From Spirochaetota bacterium (GTDB lineage: Bacteria > Spirochaetota > UBA4802 > UBA5550): 64,000 bases of DNA. Under the pieces are notes generated by a model. It did no database searches. It saw only the letters and a program-made list of their open reading frames with translations, and was not told the DNA's origin. This document shows, piece after piece, positions 54,324 to 63,596 of this stretch (positions are counted from its first letter, which is position 1; every line of letters starts with the position of its first letter). The DNA is taken from positions 248,001 to 312,000 of the forward strand of contig JAGNKX010000001.1 of the NCBI GenBank assembly GCA_017999915.1. The letters are read 5' to 3'. A program made the position numbers and the translations under genes.

Positions 54324-55853
54324 ATGGAACAATCAATTATCGCATCTTACCTGGAACAAAACGGGCCTGAAGGCATCAACAGCTCCTTTCTCGCCTACCT
54401 GGCAAATCTCGAAACCATAGCCCGGGTCGCCCCCGAGGTCGCCCGGAGCGTCGTGCAGGAGCTGGCGGACCAGCGGTCGAACCTGAAGCTCATCGCGAGC
54501 GAAAACTATTCCTCCATCGCGTCGCAGCTGGCCATGGGGAATCTCCTCACGGACAAGTACGCCGAGGGATTCGCCTATCACCGATTCTACGCCGGCTGCG
54601 ACAACGTCGACCAGATCGAGAACCTGGCGGTCGAAGAGGCGAAGAAGCTCTTCGGCTGCGACCACGCCTATGTCCAGCCCCACAGCGGCGCCGACGCCAA
54701 CCTGGTCGCCTACTGGGCGATCCTGTCGACCCGCGTTGAAGCGCCGCGTCTGAACGAGCTGAAGGCGAAAAACCCCAACGAGCTGAGCGACGGCGACTGG
54801 GCGTCCCTCCGCCGCGACATGGGAAACCGGAGGCTCCTCGGCCTGGACTACTATTCCGGCGGCCACCTGACCCACGGCTACCGCATGAACGTATCCTCCC
54901 GCATGTTCGACGCCCATTCCTACACGGTGAGCCGCGAAACCGGCCTCATCGACTATGACATGATCGAATCAAAAGCTGAGGAGATTAAGCCCCTGATCCT
55001 CCTGACCGGGTACAGCGCCTACCCCCGGGCCATCAACTTCAAGAGAATGCGCGAGATCGCTGACCGCGTCGGGGCTGTGCTGATGGTCGACATGGCCCAT
55101 TTCGCGGGCCTGGTGGCCGGCGGCGTCTTCACCGGCGAGATGAACCCTGTGGCCTACGCCGACGTGGTGACCACCACGACCCACAAGACCCTGCGGGGGC
55201 CCCGGGGCGGGATGGTCCTGTGCACCAATGAGTTCGCCGACGCCGTGAACAAGGGATGCCCCCTGGTCATCGGCGGGCCCCTTCCCCACGTGATGGCCTC
55301 CAAGGCCGTGGCCTTCCGGGAAGCGAACAAGCCTGAATTCAAGGCCTATGCCGCCGCCATAGTGAAAAACGCCGGCGCCCTGGCCCGGTTCTGCATGGAG
55401 GCCGGCATGGACGTCGCCACGGGCGGCACCGACAATCACCTCCTCCTGGTGGACGTCAGGAACTTCGGCCTCACGGGGCGGCAGGCGGAAAGCGCTCTGC
55501 GCGAGTGCGGCATCACCCTGAACCGGAACTCCCTTCCCTTCGACGTGAACGGTCCCTGGTACACCAGCGGCATCCGCGTCGGCACCCCGGCGGTGACGAC
55601 CCTCGGCATGGACGTCTCCCAGATGAAGGAGATCGCCCAGATCATGCACAGGGTCCTTTCCGGCACCACGGCCCAGGTAGACCCCCAGACCCACAAAAAG
55701 AGCCTGGCCAAATACGATATCGACGCCAACGCCAGGGGCGATGCCCTGGATCGGGTCAAGGACCTGCTGTCGCGCTACCCGGTATACCCGGAGCTCGACC
55801 TTGATTTTCTCATGGATTCTTTCGTGAACAACGACATTTCCGTGGCTGTATGA
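54324..55853 (+). CDS. glyA: Serine hydroxymethyltransferase, long form
   Basis: 509 residues from ATG 54324 (AGGAGTG upstream); an in-frame ATG at 54279 lacks a Shine-Dalgarno. It is longer than the usual 415-430 residues, with insertions after the PHSGADAN region (about 130-200) and an N-terminal extension, as in Chlamydia and Treponema. The PLP lysine is Lys288 in TTTTHKTLRGPRGG; ASENYSS and KYAEG are conserved. It converts serine and tetrahydrofolate to glycine and methylene-THF, the MetF substrate. Confidence 0.95.
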   Translation: MEQSIIASYLEQNGPEGINSSFLAYLANLETIARVAPEVARSVVQELADQRSNLKLIASENYSSIASQLAMGNLLTDKYAEGFAYHRFYAGCDNVDQIENLAVEEAKKLFGCDHAYVQPHSGADANLVAYWAILSTRVEAPRLNELKAKNPNELSDGDWASLRRDMGNRRLLGLDYYSGGHLTHGYRMNVSSRMFDAHSYTVSRETGLIDYDMIESKAEEIKPLILLTGYSAYPRAINFKRMREIADRVGAVLMVDMAHFAGLVAGGVFTGEMNPVAYADVVTTTTHKTLRGPRGGMVLCTNEFADAVNKGCPLVIGGPLPHVMASKAVAFREANKPEFKAYAAAIVKNAGALARFCMEAGMDVATGGTDNHLLLVDVRNFGLTGRQAESALRECGITLNRNSLPFDVNGPWYTSGIRVGTPAVTTLGMDVSQMKEIAQIMHRVLSGTTAQVDPQTHKKSLAKYDIDANARGDALDRVKDLLSRYPVYPELDLDFLMDSFVNNDISVAV

Positions 55854-55880
55854 CGAGGCCACATTCATGGCCCACGGCAG

Positions 55881-55900
55881 GCGCGGTCACGAGACCGCGC
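55881..55900. terminator. Possible bidirectional terminator hairpin
   Basis: GCGCGGTC and GACCGCGC (55881-55888, 55893-55900) form a perfect eight-pair stem between the convergent glyA and pncB genes. No T run flanks it, so termination is only likely. Confidence 0.4.
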
Positions 55901-55953
55901 TTACTTCATGATGTGCACCCCAGGGTTCAGGGGGATCCATCCTCTGAACAGTT

Positions 55954-57402
55954 TCAGTAGTTGTTCCTGATAAGCCTGATCATATCGGTTTTGACCCTCT
56001 TCAGCTGATCTGACAGGCTTATCTTGTATATGTGGGGATTGAGGAGCCGCTTAAACGTTTTATCCAGCGCTTCGATCTCCCCGCGGCGGTACTCCCGCAC
56101 CTCCTGCAGAGACATCTCGCTGCCTGTAACCGCGCCATTGCTCATGACAGGCTCAAGGAGCTTCCTCGCCGTCGCATAATCTTTCAGAGTGAACTGCGCG
56201 TATTCCGTTGCCGGATGGTTGAAGCGGACCGGCGCCCTCCCCTTGATCGCCTCTTCCAGCTCCCTCTCCTCGTCTTCAAGGTAGATCAGGTCGGCCAACA
56301 TCTGGCCCCGGTCATTGTAGAATCGCATGATATTCTTCACGCCGGGATTCGTGATCTTTTCCGCCTGGTTCGATATCTTGATGCGGGGATCGACGCGTCC
56401 ACTCCTCTCCGTGGCAACGATCTTGTACACGCCCGTCAGGGCCGGGTCGTTCCAGCCCGTGACCAAGCGCGTTCCCACGCCCCACGCCTCGATGGGGGAG
56501 CCGCTGTCGATGAGCTGCCGCATGATCCATTCGTCAAGGTCGCTGGAGACGAATATCTTCACCTCCCGGAGGCCGCTCCCGTCGAGCATCGACCGGGCCT
56601 TCTTGCTCAGGTACTCCAGGTCTCCGCTGTCGATGCGCACCGCCATGAGGGACGGCTTTTTCTCCTTCAATTCCCTGAACACGGCGATGGCGTTAGGGAT
56701 GCCCGATTTCAGCGTGTCAAAGGTGTCCACCAGGAGCACGCACCGGTCAGGGTACAGTGCGGCGTATTTCCTGAAGGCCTCCAGCTCGCTGTCGAAGTTC
56801 ATCACCCAGCTGTGGGCCATGGTGCCGCTCACCGGGATGTCGTACATTTTTCCAGCCAGGGTGTTGGACGTGGACGACGCCCCGCCGATGAAGGCCGCCC
56901 GCGTCGCCGCCAGGGCCCCGTCGGTCCCCTGGGCGCGGCGGAGGCCGAACTCCATCACCGGCTTCTCCCCCGCGATGGAGGCGATGCGCGCCGTCTTCGT
57001 GGCGATGAGGGACTGGAAGTTTATGTAATTGAGGATCACGCTCTCTATCATCTGTGCTTCCATCAGGTTTCCCCGGACACGCAGCAGCGGCTCATTGGGA
57101 AAGACCACGGTCCCCTCCGGCACGCTGTGTATATCCCCCCGGAACCTGAACCCGGCCAGGTACCGGAGGAATTCCTTTTTGAAAACACCCCGCGAATCGA
57201 GGTAGGCGATCTCTTCCCCGGTGAAGCGCAGGCCCTCAAGGGCCCGCAGGAGCGGCCCGAGACCGGCGAAGACCGTGTATCCTCCCTGGAAGGGCTGGCG
57301 CCGGAAGAACATCTCGAACACTCCCCGGTCGTCAGGACAGTTGAAGAAGTATCCCTGCATCATGGTGAGCTCGTAAAAATCGGTGAGAAGGGAACTGGTC
57401 AT
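55954..57402 (-). CDS. pncB: Nicotinate phosphoribosyltransferase
   Basis: 482 residues from ATG 57402, the family start TSSLLTDFYELTMMQGY; an open frame extends upstream into pncA but is not needed. It makes nicotinate mononucleotide from nicotinate and PRPP. GFRFRGDIHSVPEGTVVFPNEPLL, FGLRRAQGTDGA and the later GVGTRLVTG (phosphate binding) are characteristic. It begins eight bases after pncA, whose product it uses. Confidence 0.94.
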   Translation of the reverse strand: MTSSLLTDFYELTMMQGYFFNCPDDRGVFEMFFRRQPFQGGYTVFAGLGPLLRALEGLRFTGEEIAYLDSRGVFKKEFLRYLAGFRFRGDIHSVPEGTVVFPNEPLLRVRGNLMEAQMIESVILNYINFQSLIATKTARIASIAGEKPVMEFGLRRAQGTDGALAATRAAFIGGASSTSNTLAGKMYDIPVSGTMAHSWVMNFDSELEAFRKYAALYPDRCVLLVDTFDTLKSGIPNAIAVFRELKEKKPSLMAVRIDSGDLEYLSKKARSMLDGSGLREVKIFVSSDLDEWIMRQLIDSGSPIEAWGVGTRLVTGWNDPALTGVYKIVATERSGRVDPRIKISNQAEKITNPGVKNIMRFYNDRGQMLADLIYLEDEERELEEAIKGRAPVRFNHPATEYAQFTLKDYATARKLLEPVMSNGAVTGSEMSLQEVREYRRGEIEALDKTFKRLLNPHIYKISLSDQLKRVKTDMIRLIRNNY

Positions 57403-57410
57403 GGGAGCGC

Positions 57411-58031
57411 TCACAGCTCCCCTGATTCGATCAGCCGTATTCCCCGGCTTTTCATCTCCCCGATGGACCGGTCGATGGAGCCTGCCGGGACATCGATGCC
57501 ACGGCAAGCGTCAAGGATCACCAGGGTGTCGAAGCCAAAGGAGGCGGCGTCCATGGCGCTGTAGAAGACGCAGTAATCCGTTGCGAGGCCGCAGAAAAAG
57601 ACGCGGCCGGCGTTGATCGATTTCAGGTACCCGTCGAGGCCGGTCCTGGTCTTTTTATCGTTTTCCAGAAAGGCGGAGTAGGAATCCACCGCAGGGTTGG
57701 TCCCCTTGCGCACGATGACATCGAAGCGGTCGGGGTTCAGGCCTGGATGAAAGCCGGCCCCGGCCGTGCCTGCCACGCAATGGTCGGGCCACAGGGTCTG
57801 GGGAATCCCCCCCAGTTCCACCTGGTCATAGGGCTTCTTTCCCGGGTGATTGGAGGCGAAGGACATGTGGTGCTTCGGGTGCCAGTCCTGGGTCGCCACG
57901 ATGCGGTGAAAGCGGTCGATGATGCCGTTGATGACCGGGACGATGCGGTCGCCCTCGCCGACGGCGAGGGCGCCCCCCGGGCAGAAGTCGTTCTGGACAT
58001 CGGTGACGATCAGGACGTCGCGGGTTGTCAT
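57411..58031 (-). CDS. pncA: Nicotinamidase
   Basis: 206 residues, a cysteine hydrolase that turns nicotinamide to nicotinate. Catalytic Asp in VTDVQNDFCPGG, metal-binding DWHPKHH, the lysine of VRKG and the nucleophile cysteine of GLATDYCV are all present. First gene of the pncA-pncB pair for NAD salvage. It starts 36 bp after the acyl-CoA ligase stop and may be co-transcribed with it. Confidence 0.95.
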   Translation of the reverse strand: MTTRDVLIVTDVQNDFCPGGALAVGEGDRIVPVINGIIDRFHRIVATQDWHPKHHMSFASNHPGKKPYDQVELGGIPQTLWPDHCVAGTAGAGFHPGLNPDRFDVIVRKGTNPAVDSYSAFLENDKKTRTGLDGYLKSINAGRVFFCGLATDYCVFYSAMDAASFGFDTLVILDACRGIDVPAGSIDRSIGEMKSRGIRLIESGEL

Positions 58032-58067
58032 GGCAGCCTCCCTGGCGCACGCTCCGCCACGCCACCG

Positions 58068-59735
58068 TCATTTGCCCATTTTGGCAAGCTCCATGGCGCG
58101 CAGCTCCTTGCGCAGTATCTTTCCGACCCCGCTCTTCGGCAGGGAATCGATGAACTCGATCGCGGTGGGAACCTTGTACTTGGCGAGCTTCTCCTTGCAG
58201 TACTCGATCACCTCCTCCGCGATCATGGTCTCTCCCGGCTTGAGCACCACGAAGGCCTTCACGGTCTCTCCCCGGTAGGTGTCGGGGATACCGATGGCGC
58301 AGGCTTCCAGTATCTTCGGGTGCTCGAAGAGGACCTCGTCGATATCGCGGGGGTAGATATTGTACCCGCCGGCGATGATCATGTCCTTCTTCCGGTCGAC
58401 GATGAAGAAGAATCCCTCGCTGTCCATGGTGCCGATATCCCCGGTAAAGAGCCAGCCATTTTTCACGGTCTTGTCGGTTTCGTCCGGCATCTTGTAGTAG
58501 CCGCTCGTCACCTGGGGTCCCCGGATGATGACCTCGCCGGGCTGGCCCTGGGGCATATCCTTCGACCCCTCCTCGAGATCGACGATCCTGATTTCAGTAT
58601 CAGGAAGGGGAACGCCGATGGAACCGACCTTGGTCTTCCCACCCCAGGGATTAACCGTCACCACGGGGCTCGTCTCGGAGAGGCCGTAGCCCTCGCAGAT
58701 CTGCGATCCGGTCTTTGATTCGAATTCCTTGATGACCTCCACCGGCAGCGGCGCAGCGCCGGAGAAACAACCTTTTATTGACGATATGTCGTACTTGGCC
58801 AGGTCCGGGTGGTTCAGCAGGCCCACGTATATGGTCGGCACGGCCGGGTAGAAGTTGATCTTGTGCTTGTGGATGGCCTCGAGGATCACCTTCGGCTCGG
58901 GCCGCGGGATCAGCACGTCGGTCCCGCCTTTCCATATGGTATAGTTCATGACGCAGGTCAGGCCAAATGAGTGGAAGAAGGGGAGCACGCCGAGCATGAT
59001 AATCTCGCCCTCGTTGAAATCGGGAAACCAGCTGTTGACCTGCTGCACGTTGGACATGAGGTTTCTGTACGTAAGCATGACGCCCTTGCTCACGCCGGTA
59101 GTGCCGCCGGTATACTGGAGGCTGGCGAGGCTGTCGAAGGATACGGACACCTTCGGGTCCGTGGCCGGGTATTTTTTTATGATATCCATCCACTCAAACA
59201 CGTCCGGCGTAGTCGGGATCTCCCGGTGCTTGTCCTTGGCCACGATGGGAAGGAGCTGCTTTTTCGGGAATTTCAGGTGGTCCCGGATATGGGCCACGAC
59301 GATCTTCTTCACCGGAGTCTTCGGCTTCAGCGCGATCATCCGGGGGCCCAGGAGGTCGAGGGTCACCAGGACCGTGGACTCGGAGTTGTTCAGCTGGTGT
59401 TCCAGCTCGTTGTCAGTATAGAGGGGATTATTCATGACCACGACAGCCCCGACCCGCCAGGCGCCGTAGCTCGCGATCACGATCTGCGGCACATTGGGGA
59501 GGAGCATGGCCACCTTGTCGCCGGGCTTCACGCCCATATCGATGAGGGCGTTGGCGAAGCTGTTGACCATGTCATTGAGCTGACGGTACGATATCTTCAC
59601 ATCGAGAAATATAAGAGCGGTTTTATCAGGATACTTCCGGGCGGTCCTGGCTAGAACCTCCGACATGGTAATTTCTTCATACTGCAGTGTAGGACTTACG
59701 CCTGACGCATATGACTTGATCCACGGTTTATCCAT
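58068..59735 (-). CDS. Long-chain acyl-CoA ligase (FadD-like)
   Basis: 555 residues. It activates fatty acids with ATP and CoA. The AMP-binding motif reads YTGGTTGVSKGVMLTY, later GYGLSETSP, GWLFTGDIG, VDRKKDMIIAGGYNIYP and the C-terminal KSGVGKILRKEL; together these fit FadD-type ligases. ATG 59735 has GGGGG upstream. A strong promoter with an adjoining palindrome lies about 60-115 bp ahead of the gene, suggesting repression control. Confidence 0.93.
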   Translation of the reverse strand: MDKPWIKSYASGVSPTLQYEEITMSEVLARTARKYPDKTALIFLDVKISYRQLNDMVNSFANALIDMGVKPGDKVAMLLPNVPQIVIASYGAWRVGAVVVMNNPLYTDNELEHQLNNSESTVLVTLDLLGPRMIALKPKTPVKKIVVAHIRDHLKFPKKQLLPIVAKDKHREIPTTPDVFEWMDIIKKYPATDPKVSVSFDSLASLQYTGGTTGVSKGVMLTYRNLMSNVQQVNSWFPDFNEGEIIMLGVLPFFHSFGLTCVMNYTIWKGGTDVLIPRPEPKVILEAIHKHKINFYPAVPTIYVGLLNHPDLAKYDISSIKGCFSGAAPLPVEVIKEFESKTGSQICEGYGLSETSPVVTVNPWGGKTKVGSIGVPLPDTEIRIVDLEEGSKDMPQGQPGEVIIRGPQVTSGYYKMPDETDKTVKNGWLFTGDIGTMDSEGFFFIVDRKKDMIIAGGYNIYPRDIDEVLFEHPKILEACAIGIPDTYRGETVKAFVVLKPGETMIAEEVIEYCKEKLAKYKVPTAIEFIDSLPKSGVGKILRKELRAMELAKMGK

Positions 59736-59796
59736 ATACGAAACCCCCTAAATTAATTTTTTGAAAGCACGAATATGGTGACTCTTCTTTAAAATA

Positions 59797-59825
59797 ATTA
59801 TGGACTATCATTGGACGCTTGTCAA
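59797..59825 (-). promoter_or_regulatory. Strong sigma-70-type promoter of the acyl-CoA ligase gene
   Basis: On the minus strand a perfect TTGACA (59820-59825), a 17-bp spacer, and CATAAT (59797-59802). It is the best promoter match in the window. Confidence 0.75.
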
Positions 59826-59831
59826 TACAAT

Positions 59832-59850
59832 ATTATTGTCATACAATAAT
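59832..59850. promoter_or_regulatory. Operator-like palindrome next to the ligase promoter
   Basis: Eight-base arms ATTATTGT and ACAATAAT around a three-base centre, just upstream of the -35 box. A related TTGTATT direct repeat overlaps the -35. It resembles a repressor or activator site for a fatty-acid-type regulator, which is not identified. The rest of the 341-bp gap to 60076 holds no gene. Confidence 0.6.
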
Positions 59851-60076
59851 TGATCGAGGCACAAACCGCTGAGCTCAGCTCCGGGGATGAGAGCACGCAG
59901 AACATTATCAGACAGTACACCCCGATGCATGCTGCGAGGTGTATTTTTTCCGATTGTTTAAAAAACCCGTCCGTCATCGAGGGAATATTTGTCTTCGTCC
60001 CCCAGCAATCCAGATTGAATTAGCAGTTTGCTGAAAAACAGCAAGAAGGGAGTATTTCAGGAAACTATTAGAATTA

Positions 60077-61780
60077 TTACCTGACGGAGTACCTGAAGGT
60101 CTGGAGAGATGACTGATTTCCCGCCAGGTCGCGGAGCCGCGCCGTGATCTCGTGCTTTCCCTTCGCCCATATCCTGTTATGGCGCAGGATCTCGATGCAG
60201 TGACGGTCCGGATCAAAGTCCCAGGCCACGTCATGGCCGTCCACCTTCACCTCGACCCTGCTCAGGTCTATGCCTGAGCCGATGTCCCCGACAGAGAGGC
60301 GCAGCTTATCGCCTTCCTTCACCTTCATCCCGTTCCTGAAACGGACGCGGGGCGCCGCATCGTCGCAGGCCAGGAAGAATTTTCCCATCCTCGTCACCGG
60401 CACACGGAAGGCCTTTTTCAAGACATCATACCGGTACCCGATGCAGGAAAAGTATTTTCCGTTCCTGGACAGGCGGTAGAGGCCGACCCTGCGGTAATCG
60501 GCGCCGTCATAGGGGATTATGATCTCCGCCGCCTTATCCATGCAGAGATTGGTGGGAGATACAGAATAGACCGCGCTCCGGGATGAAATGCCCGGTATCC
60601 GCACCCGGGGCTGTTCCTCGGTCGTCATTGTCACGATCTTGTCATAGAGGGCAGATCCCCGGGGAAACATGACGGAGCATTTCTTGTCGGCGCTGGCAAG
60701 CTCCAGGGAAGATCCCCTGATGAGATTCGGCGGCGATGAGACCTGATCCTTCGGCGACGCATCAGTCTTAACCTGAAAGACAAGGGTCGTTGAGTTCTCC
60801 GCCGCGTCATAGCAGACGATCCTGATCTCCATGGCCTGCCCTTCCTTCTCCGCCCTGATCGCACCCCTGGCGCTTGTCCGGTCATAGAGGAACATGGTAT
60901 AGCTGCTCAGGCTGGAATTATCGTAATCATAGTAAAGACCGATGCGGTGGCTCAGTTTCCTTTCAATCCTCTTGTACCGGATCTGGTACAGGAGTCGGTT
61001 ATCTGCGAAGCAGTCGAACCCGAAGGGCGCGACGCCGTTGCGGATGCCGATCCGGTCATAGGCATTGATAGAGATGCCGATGGTCCCCGACACCAGGGGG
61101 ACTGATGGAGCCTTCACCGCGCAGGTGTTCTTCCCGGTCGCAATGACAGGAAACTTTTTCTCCTTCGCTGATCCGTCGATCCTGGACAAACTGTTCAAAG
61201 GAACCAGCGTCACGGTGTTGATCACCGGCGGGTTTTTGTCAGCCACGGCAAGGCCGCTGATGAGCGGGTTCACCGGCTCTCCGTCGCTCTTCCGCACCTC
61301 GAAATGGAAATGCTCAAGGCCAATGCCGCTCTCGCCGGAATAGCCGATAACAGCGCCCTTTTTGACCGCGATCGCCGATCCGGAGAAATCGACCCTGAAG
61401 TCTTTCCTGTTCAGTATCTGCGGCGCCACTCCCTTTATCTTTTCATTTTTAAGGATACCATCGTCAAACCGCTCCAGGTGGCCGTACAGGGTTTTCCATC
61501 CATTGTTATGAGTGACCAATAGCGCGTACCCGATGCCCCATTGCTGATACATGACGCTGCTCACATATCCGTCGTCGGCCGCGTAAACCGCGAACCCGGT
61601 CTTTCCCGCGGTGCTGACATCGATGCCGTGATGGAAGTGGGGGCCCCGGTATTCGCCGAAGGTGCCGGTTATCATCGGCGGTCGGTCTATGGGCCAGAGG
61701 AATACGGGATCTCCCGCGTTCCCGGCCGCAGCGGAAAGAATAACTATCATTGTAACGAAAACTGTTCTGTAGAGATTCAT
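60077..61780 (-). CDS. Secreted M23-family (LytM-like) protein
   Basis: 567 residues. A signal peptide ends near SAAAGNAG. The M23 domain spans about 25-180: HFHHGIDVS (His50, Asp54 zinc ligands) and HFHFEVRKSDG are both present, so the peptidase may be active on peptidoglycan crosslinks. The remaining 380 residues are beta-rich domains (VNTVTLVPL, then Ig-like strands such as DDAAPRVRFRNGMKV and a final KHEITARLRDLAGNQSS). It is probably periplasmic or outer-membrane linked. No operon partner. Confidence 0.88.
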   Translation of the reverse strand: MNLYRTVFVTMIVILSAAAGNAGDPVFLWPIDRPPMITGTFGEYRGPHFHHGIDVSTAGKTGFAVYAADDGYVSSVMYQQWGIGYALLVTHNNGWKTLYGHLERFDDGILKNEKIKGVAPQILNRKDFRVDFSGSAIAVKKGAVIGYSGESGIGLEHFHFEVRKSDGEPVNPLISGLAVADKNPPVINTVTLVPLNSLSRIDGSAKEKKFPVIATGKNTCAVKAPSVPLVSGTIGISINAYDRIGIRNGVAPFGFDCFADNRLLYQIRYKRIERKLSHRIGLYYDYDNSSLSSYTMFLYDRTSARGAIRAEKEGQAMEIRIVCYDAAENSTTLVFQVKTDASPKDQVSSPPNLIRGSSLELASADKKCSVMFPRGSALYDKIVTMTTEEQPRVRIPGISSRSAVYSVSPTNLCMDKAAEIIIPYDGADYRRVGLYRLSRNGKYFSCIGYRYDVLKKAFRVPVTRMGKFFLACDDAAPRVRFRNGMKVKEGDKLRLSVGDIGSGIDLSRVEVKVDGHDVAWDFDPDRHCIEILRHNRIWAKGKHEITARLRDLAGNQSSLQTFRYSVR

Positions 61781-61967
61781 AATGACCCAAGGAAAGGGAG
61801 GAGTGTGATTTCTATCAAGGATAATTTCTCATTGACACAAGGGAAATGAGATAGTACGCTATTGAATGTCCTGCACCCTTTCTTTGGAAGCAGCATCGAG
61901 TAAATGAGCACTTGTACATGATTGCATAAGGAGGGGCGCAGAGGATATTACAAAGAAGGAGGCTGTC

Positions 61968-62303
61968 ATGAAGAGATCACTGGTTCTTGTCCTTTCCGTG
62001 CTTATGGCCGCAGCATTAATCGGATGCGGGAAAAAAGTTCCGCTCCCCGACGACCAGAAGGTTTTCGCCGGCAAATGGGTCGCCGATGACGGCACCTTCG
62101 TCACCATCTACCTTGACGGCGGCGGCGACCTGAAATCATCGAACTCCAGCGTGACCGGCGGCAGAACCACCATAACCGGAGACTCCCTTACCATCGGGAT
62201 GGGGCCGATTAAGAAAACCATGAAAATTACCGAAAAGCCCAAGGAAGTCCAGGGGAAAAAGATTCTTGTCCTTGACGGTATCAGCTATACCAGGCAGCAA
62301 TAA
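61968..62303 (+). CDS. Small lipoprotein upstream of the ABC permeases
   Basis: 111 residues, signal ending in lipobox LIGC (Cys20). The mature part is short and beta-rich (FAGKWVADDGTFVTIYLDGGGDLK, TTITGDSLTIGMG), like small lipocalin-like domains. AAGGAGG is seven bases before the ATG. It begins 30 bp before the permease gene and probably belongs to its operon. Confidence 0.82.
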   Translation: MKRSLVLVLSVLMAAALIGCGKKVPLPDDQKVFAGKWVADDGTFVTIYLDGGGDLKSSNSSVTGGRTTITGDSLTIGMGPIKKTMKITEKPKEVQGKKILVLDGISYTRQQ

Positions 62304-62333
62304 TATTCCGCCGAACGGCATGACGCACCCCTG

Positions 62334-63578
62334 ATGAAACCGATAGTCCCCCTCATCGAGATCACCCTCGGGTGGCGGAACCTGTGGAAGAACAGGCGGC
62401 GCACCGTCCTCACCCTGCTGACCATCATGGTCGGGTGCGCCTCCATCATATTCATGAAGGCCGCCCAGAAGGGCGCCTTCAGCCACATGATCGAGAACGC
62501 GGTCACCTCCAACAACGGCCACATCCAGATCCATGAAAAGGGGTTTTGGGAGAACATGAGCATCGACTATGCTCTCAAACCGGGCCCCATCGCCGAAAAA
62601 CTCCACCGGATTCCCTCCATAGCGGCCTATAGCCACAGGGTGCACACCGGCGGCCTCGTGTCGAGCGGCAGCACCACGGAAGGCGCGGTGATCCAGGCGG
62701 TCGATCCGGACAGGGAGCGCGCGGTGACCGACCTGCACGCCCGCATTCTTCCCGGGGGCCGGTATCTACGGAGCGACGACCGGACGAACATCGTCATGGG
62801 CTCCGTGATGGCGGAAAACCTCGGCGTCAGGGTCGGCGATACGATCTCGATGATCTCGCAGGGATTCGACGGATCAGTGGCGGCGGCGAACCTGGTCATC
62901 GTGGGGCTCTTCAAGACCGGAAATCCGGAATACGACAATTACCTGGTCATCATGCCCCTGGCCAGGGCGATGGAAACCTTCACCATGATGGACCACATCA
63001 ACGCCATCGTCATCCGCCTCAGGGACGGCATGACCATGGAGGCAACACGCGACGAGCTGCGGCGCGCCATCGGCGAGAAAGATATCGAGATCATGGGCTG
63101 GGACGATCTCATGCCGGACATGGTGCAGTTCATCGACATGAAGCACGCCGGGTCCTACATCTTCCAGTTCATACTCTTCACCATCGCGGCCTTCGGCGTG
63201 ATGAACACGATCCAGATGTCAGTGTACGAGCGGATACGGGAATTCGGCATCATGATGGCCATAGGCACCAGGCCCGGGCAGATCCGTCTCATGGTGCAGA
63301 TCGAGTCCTTCTTCATAGCCCTGCTGGGAGTATCCCTTGGATCCGCTCTGGGAAGCGCCCTGGCCTTCTATTTCACCGTCAATCCCTTTGACTATTCCAG
63401 CCTAGCCGGCCAGATGAGCGTATGGGGCATTTCAATGACCCGTTTCCCGGCACGGCTTGAGGCGACGAACGTTCTGTCGACATCGGCAATCATGCTGTTT
63501 ATAAGCGTGCTATTCACGATAGGCCCGGCACGGAGCGCCTCGCGCCTCAGGCCCGTTGAAGCGATTCGAAAATTGTAA
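62334..63578 (+). CDS. FtsX/MacB-type ABC transporter permease
   Basis: 414 residues. An N-terminal helix (TVLTLLTIMVGCASIIFMKA) is followed by a large periplasmic domain (about 50-270) and three C-terminal helices, with QMSVYERIREFGIMMAIGTRPGQI at the conserved FtsX loop. This is the layout of LolC/LolE- and MacB-type permeases, which move lipoproteins or lipids out of the inner membrane. ATG 62334 lacks a strong Shine-Dalgarno, and the gene is followed by a second permease 18 bp later. Confidence 0.9.
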   Translation: MKPIVPLIEITLGWRNLWKNRRRTVLTLLTIMVGCASIIFMKAAQKGAFSHMIENAVTSNNGHIQIHEKGFWENMSIDYALKPGPIAEKLHRIPSIAAYSHRVHTGGLVSSGSTTEGAVIQAVDPDRERAVTDLHARILPGGRYLRSDDRTNIVMGSVMAENLGVRVGDTISMISQGFDGSVAAANLVIVGLFKTGNPEYDNYLVIMPLARAMETFTMMDHINAIVIRLRDGMTMEATRDELRRAIGEKDIEIMGWDDLMPDMVQFIDMKHAGSYIFQFILFTIAAFGVMNTIQMSVYERIREFGIMMAIGTRPGQIRLMVQIESFFIALLGVSLGSALGSALAFYFTVNPFDYSSLAGQMSVWGISMTRFPARLEATNVLSTSAIMLFISVLFTIGPARSASRLRPVEAIRKL

Positions 63579-63596
63579 GAAAGAGAGGAAGCGTCT

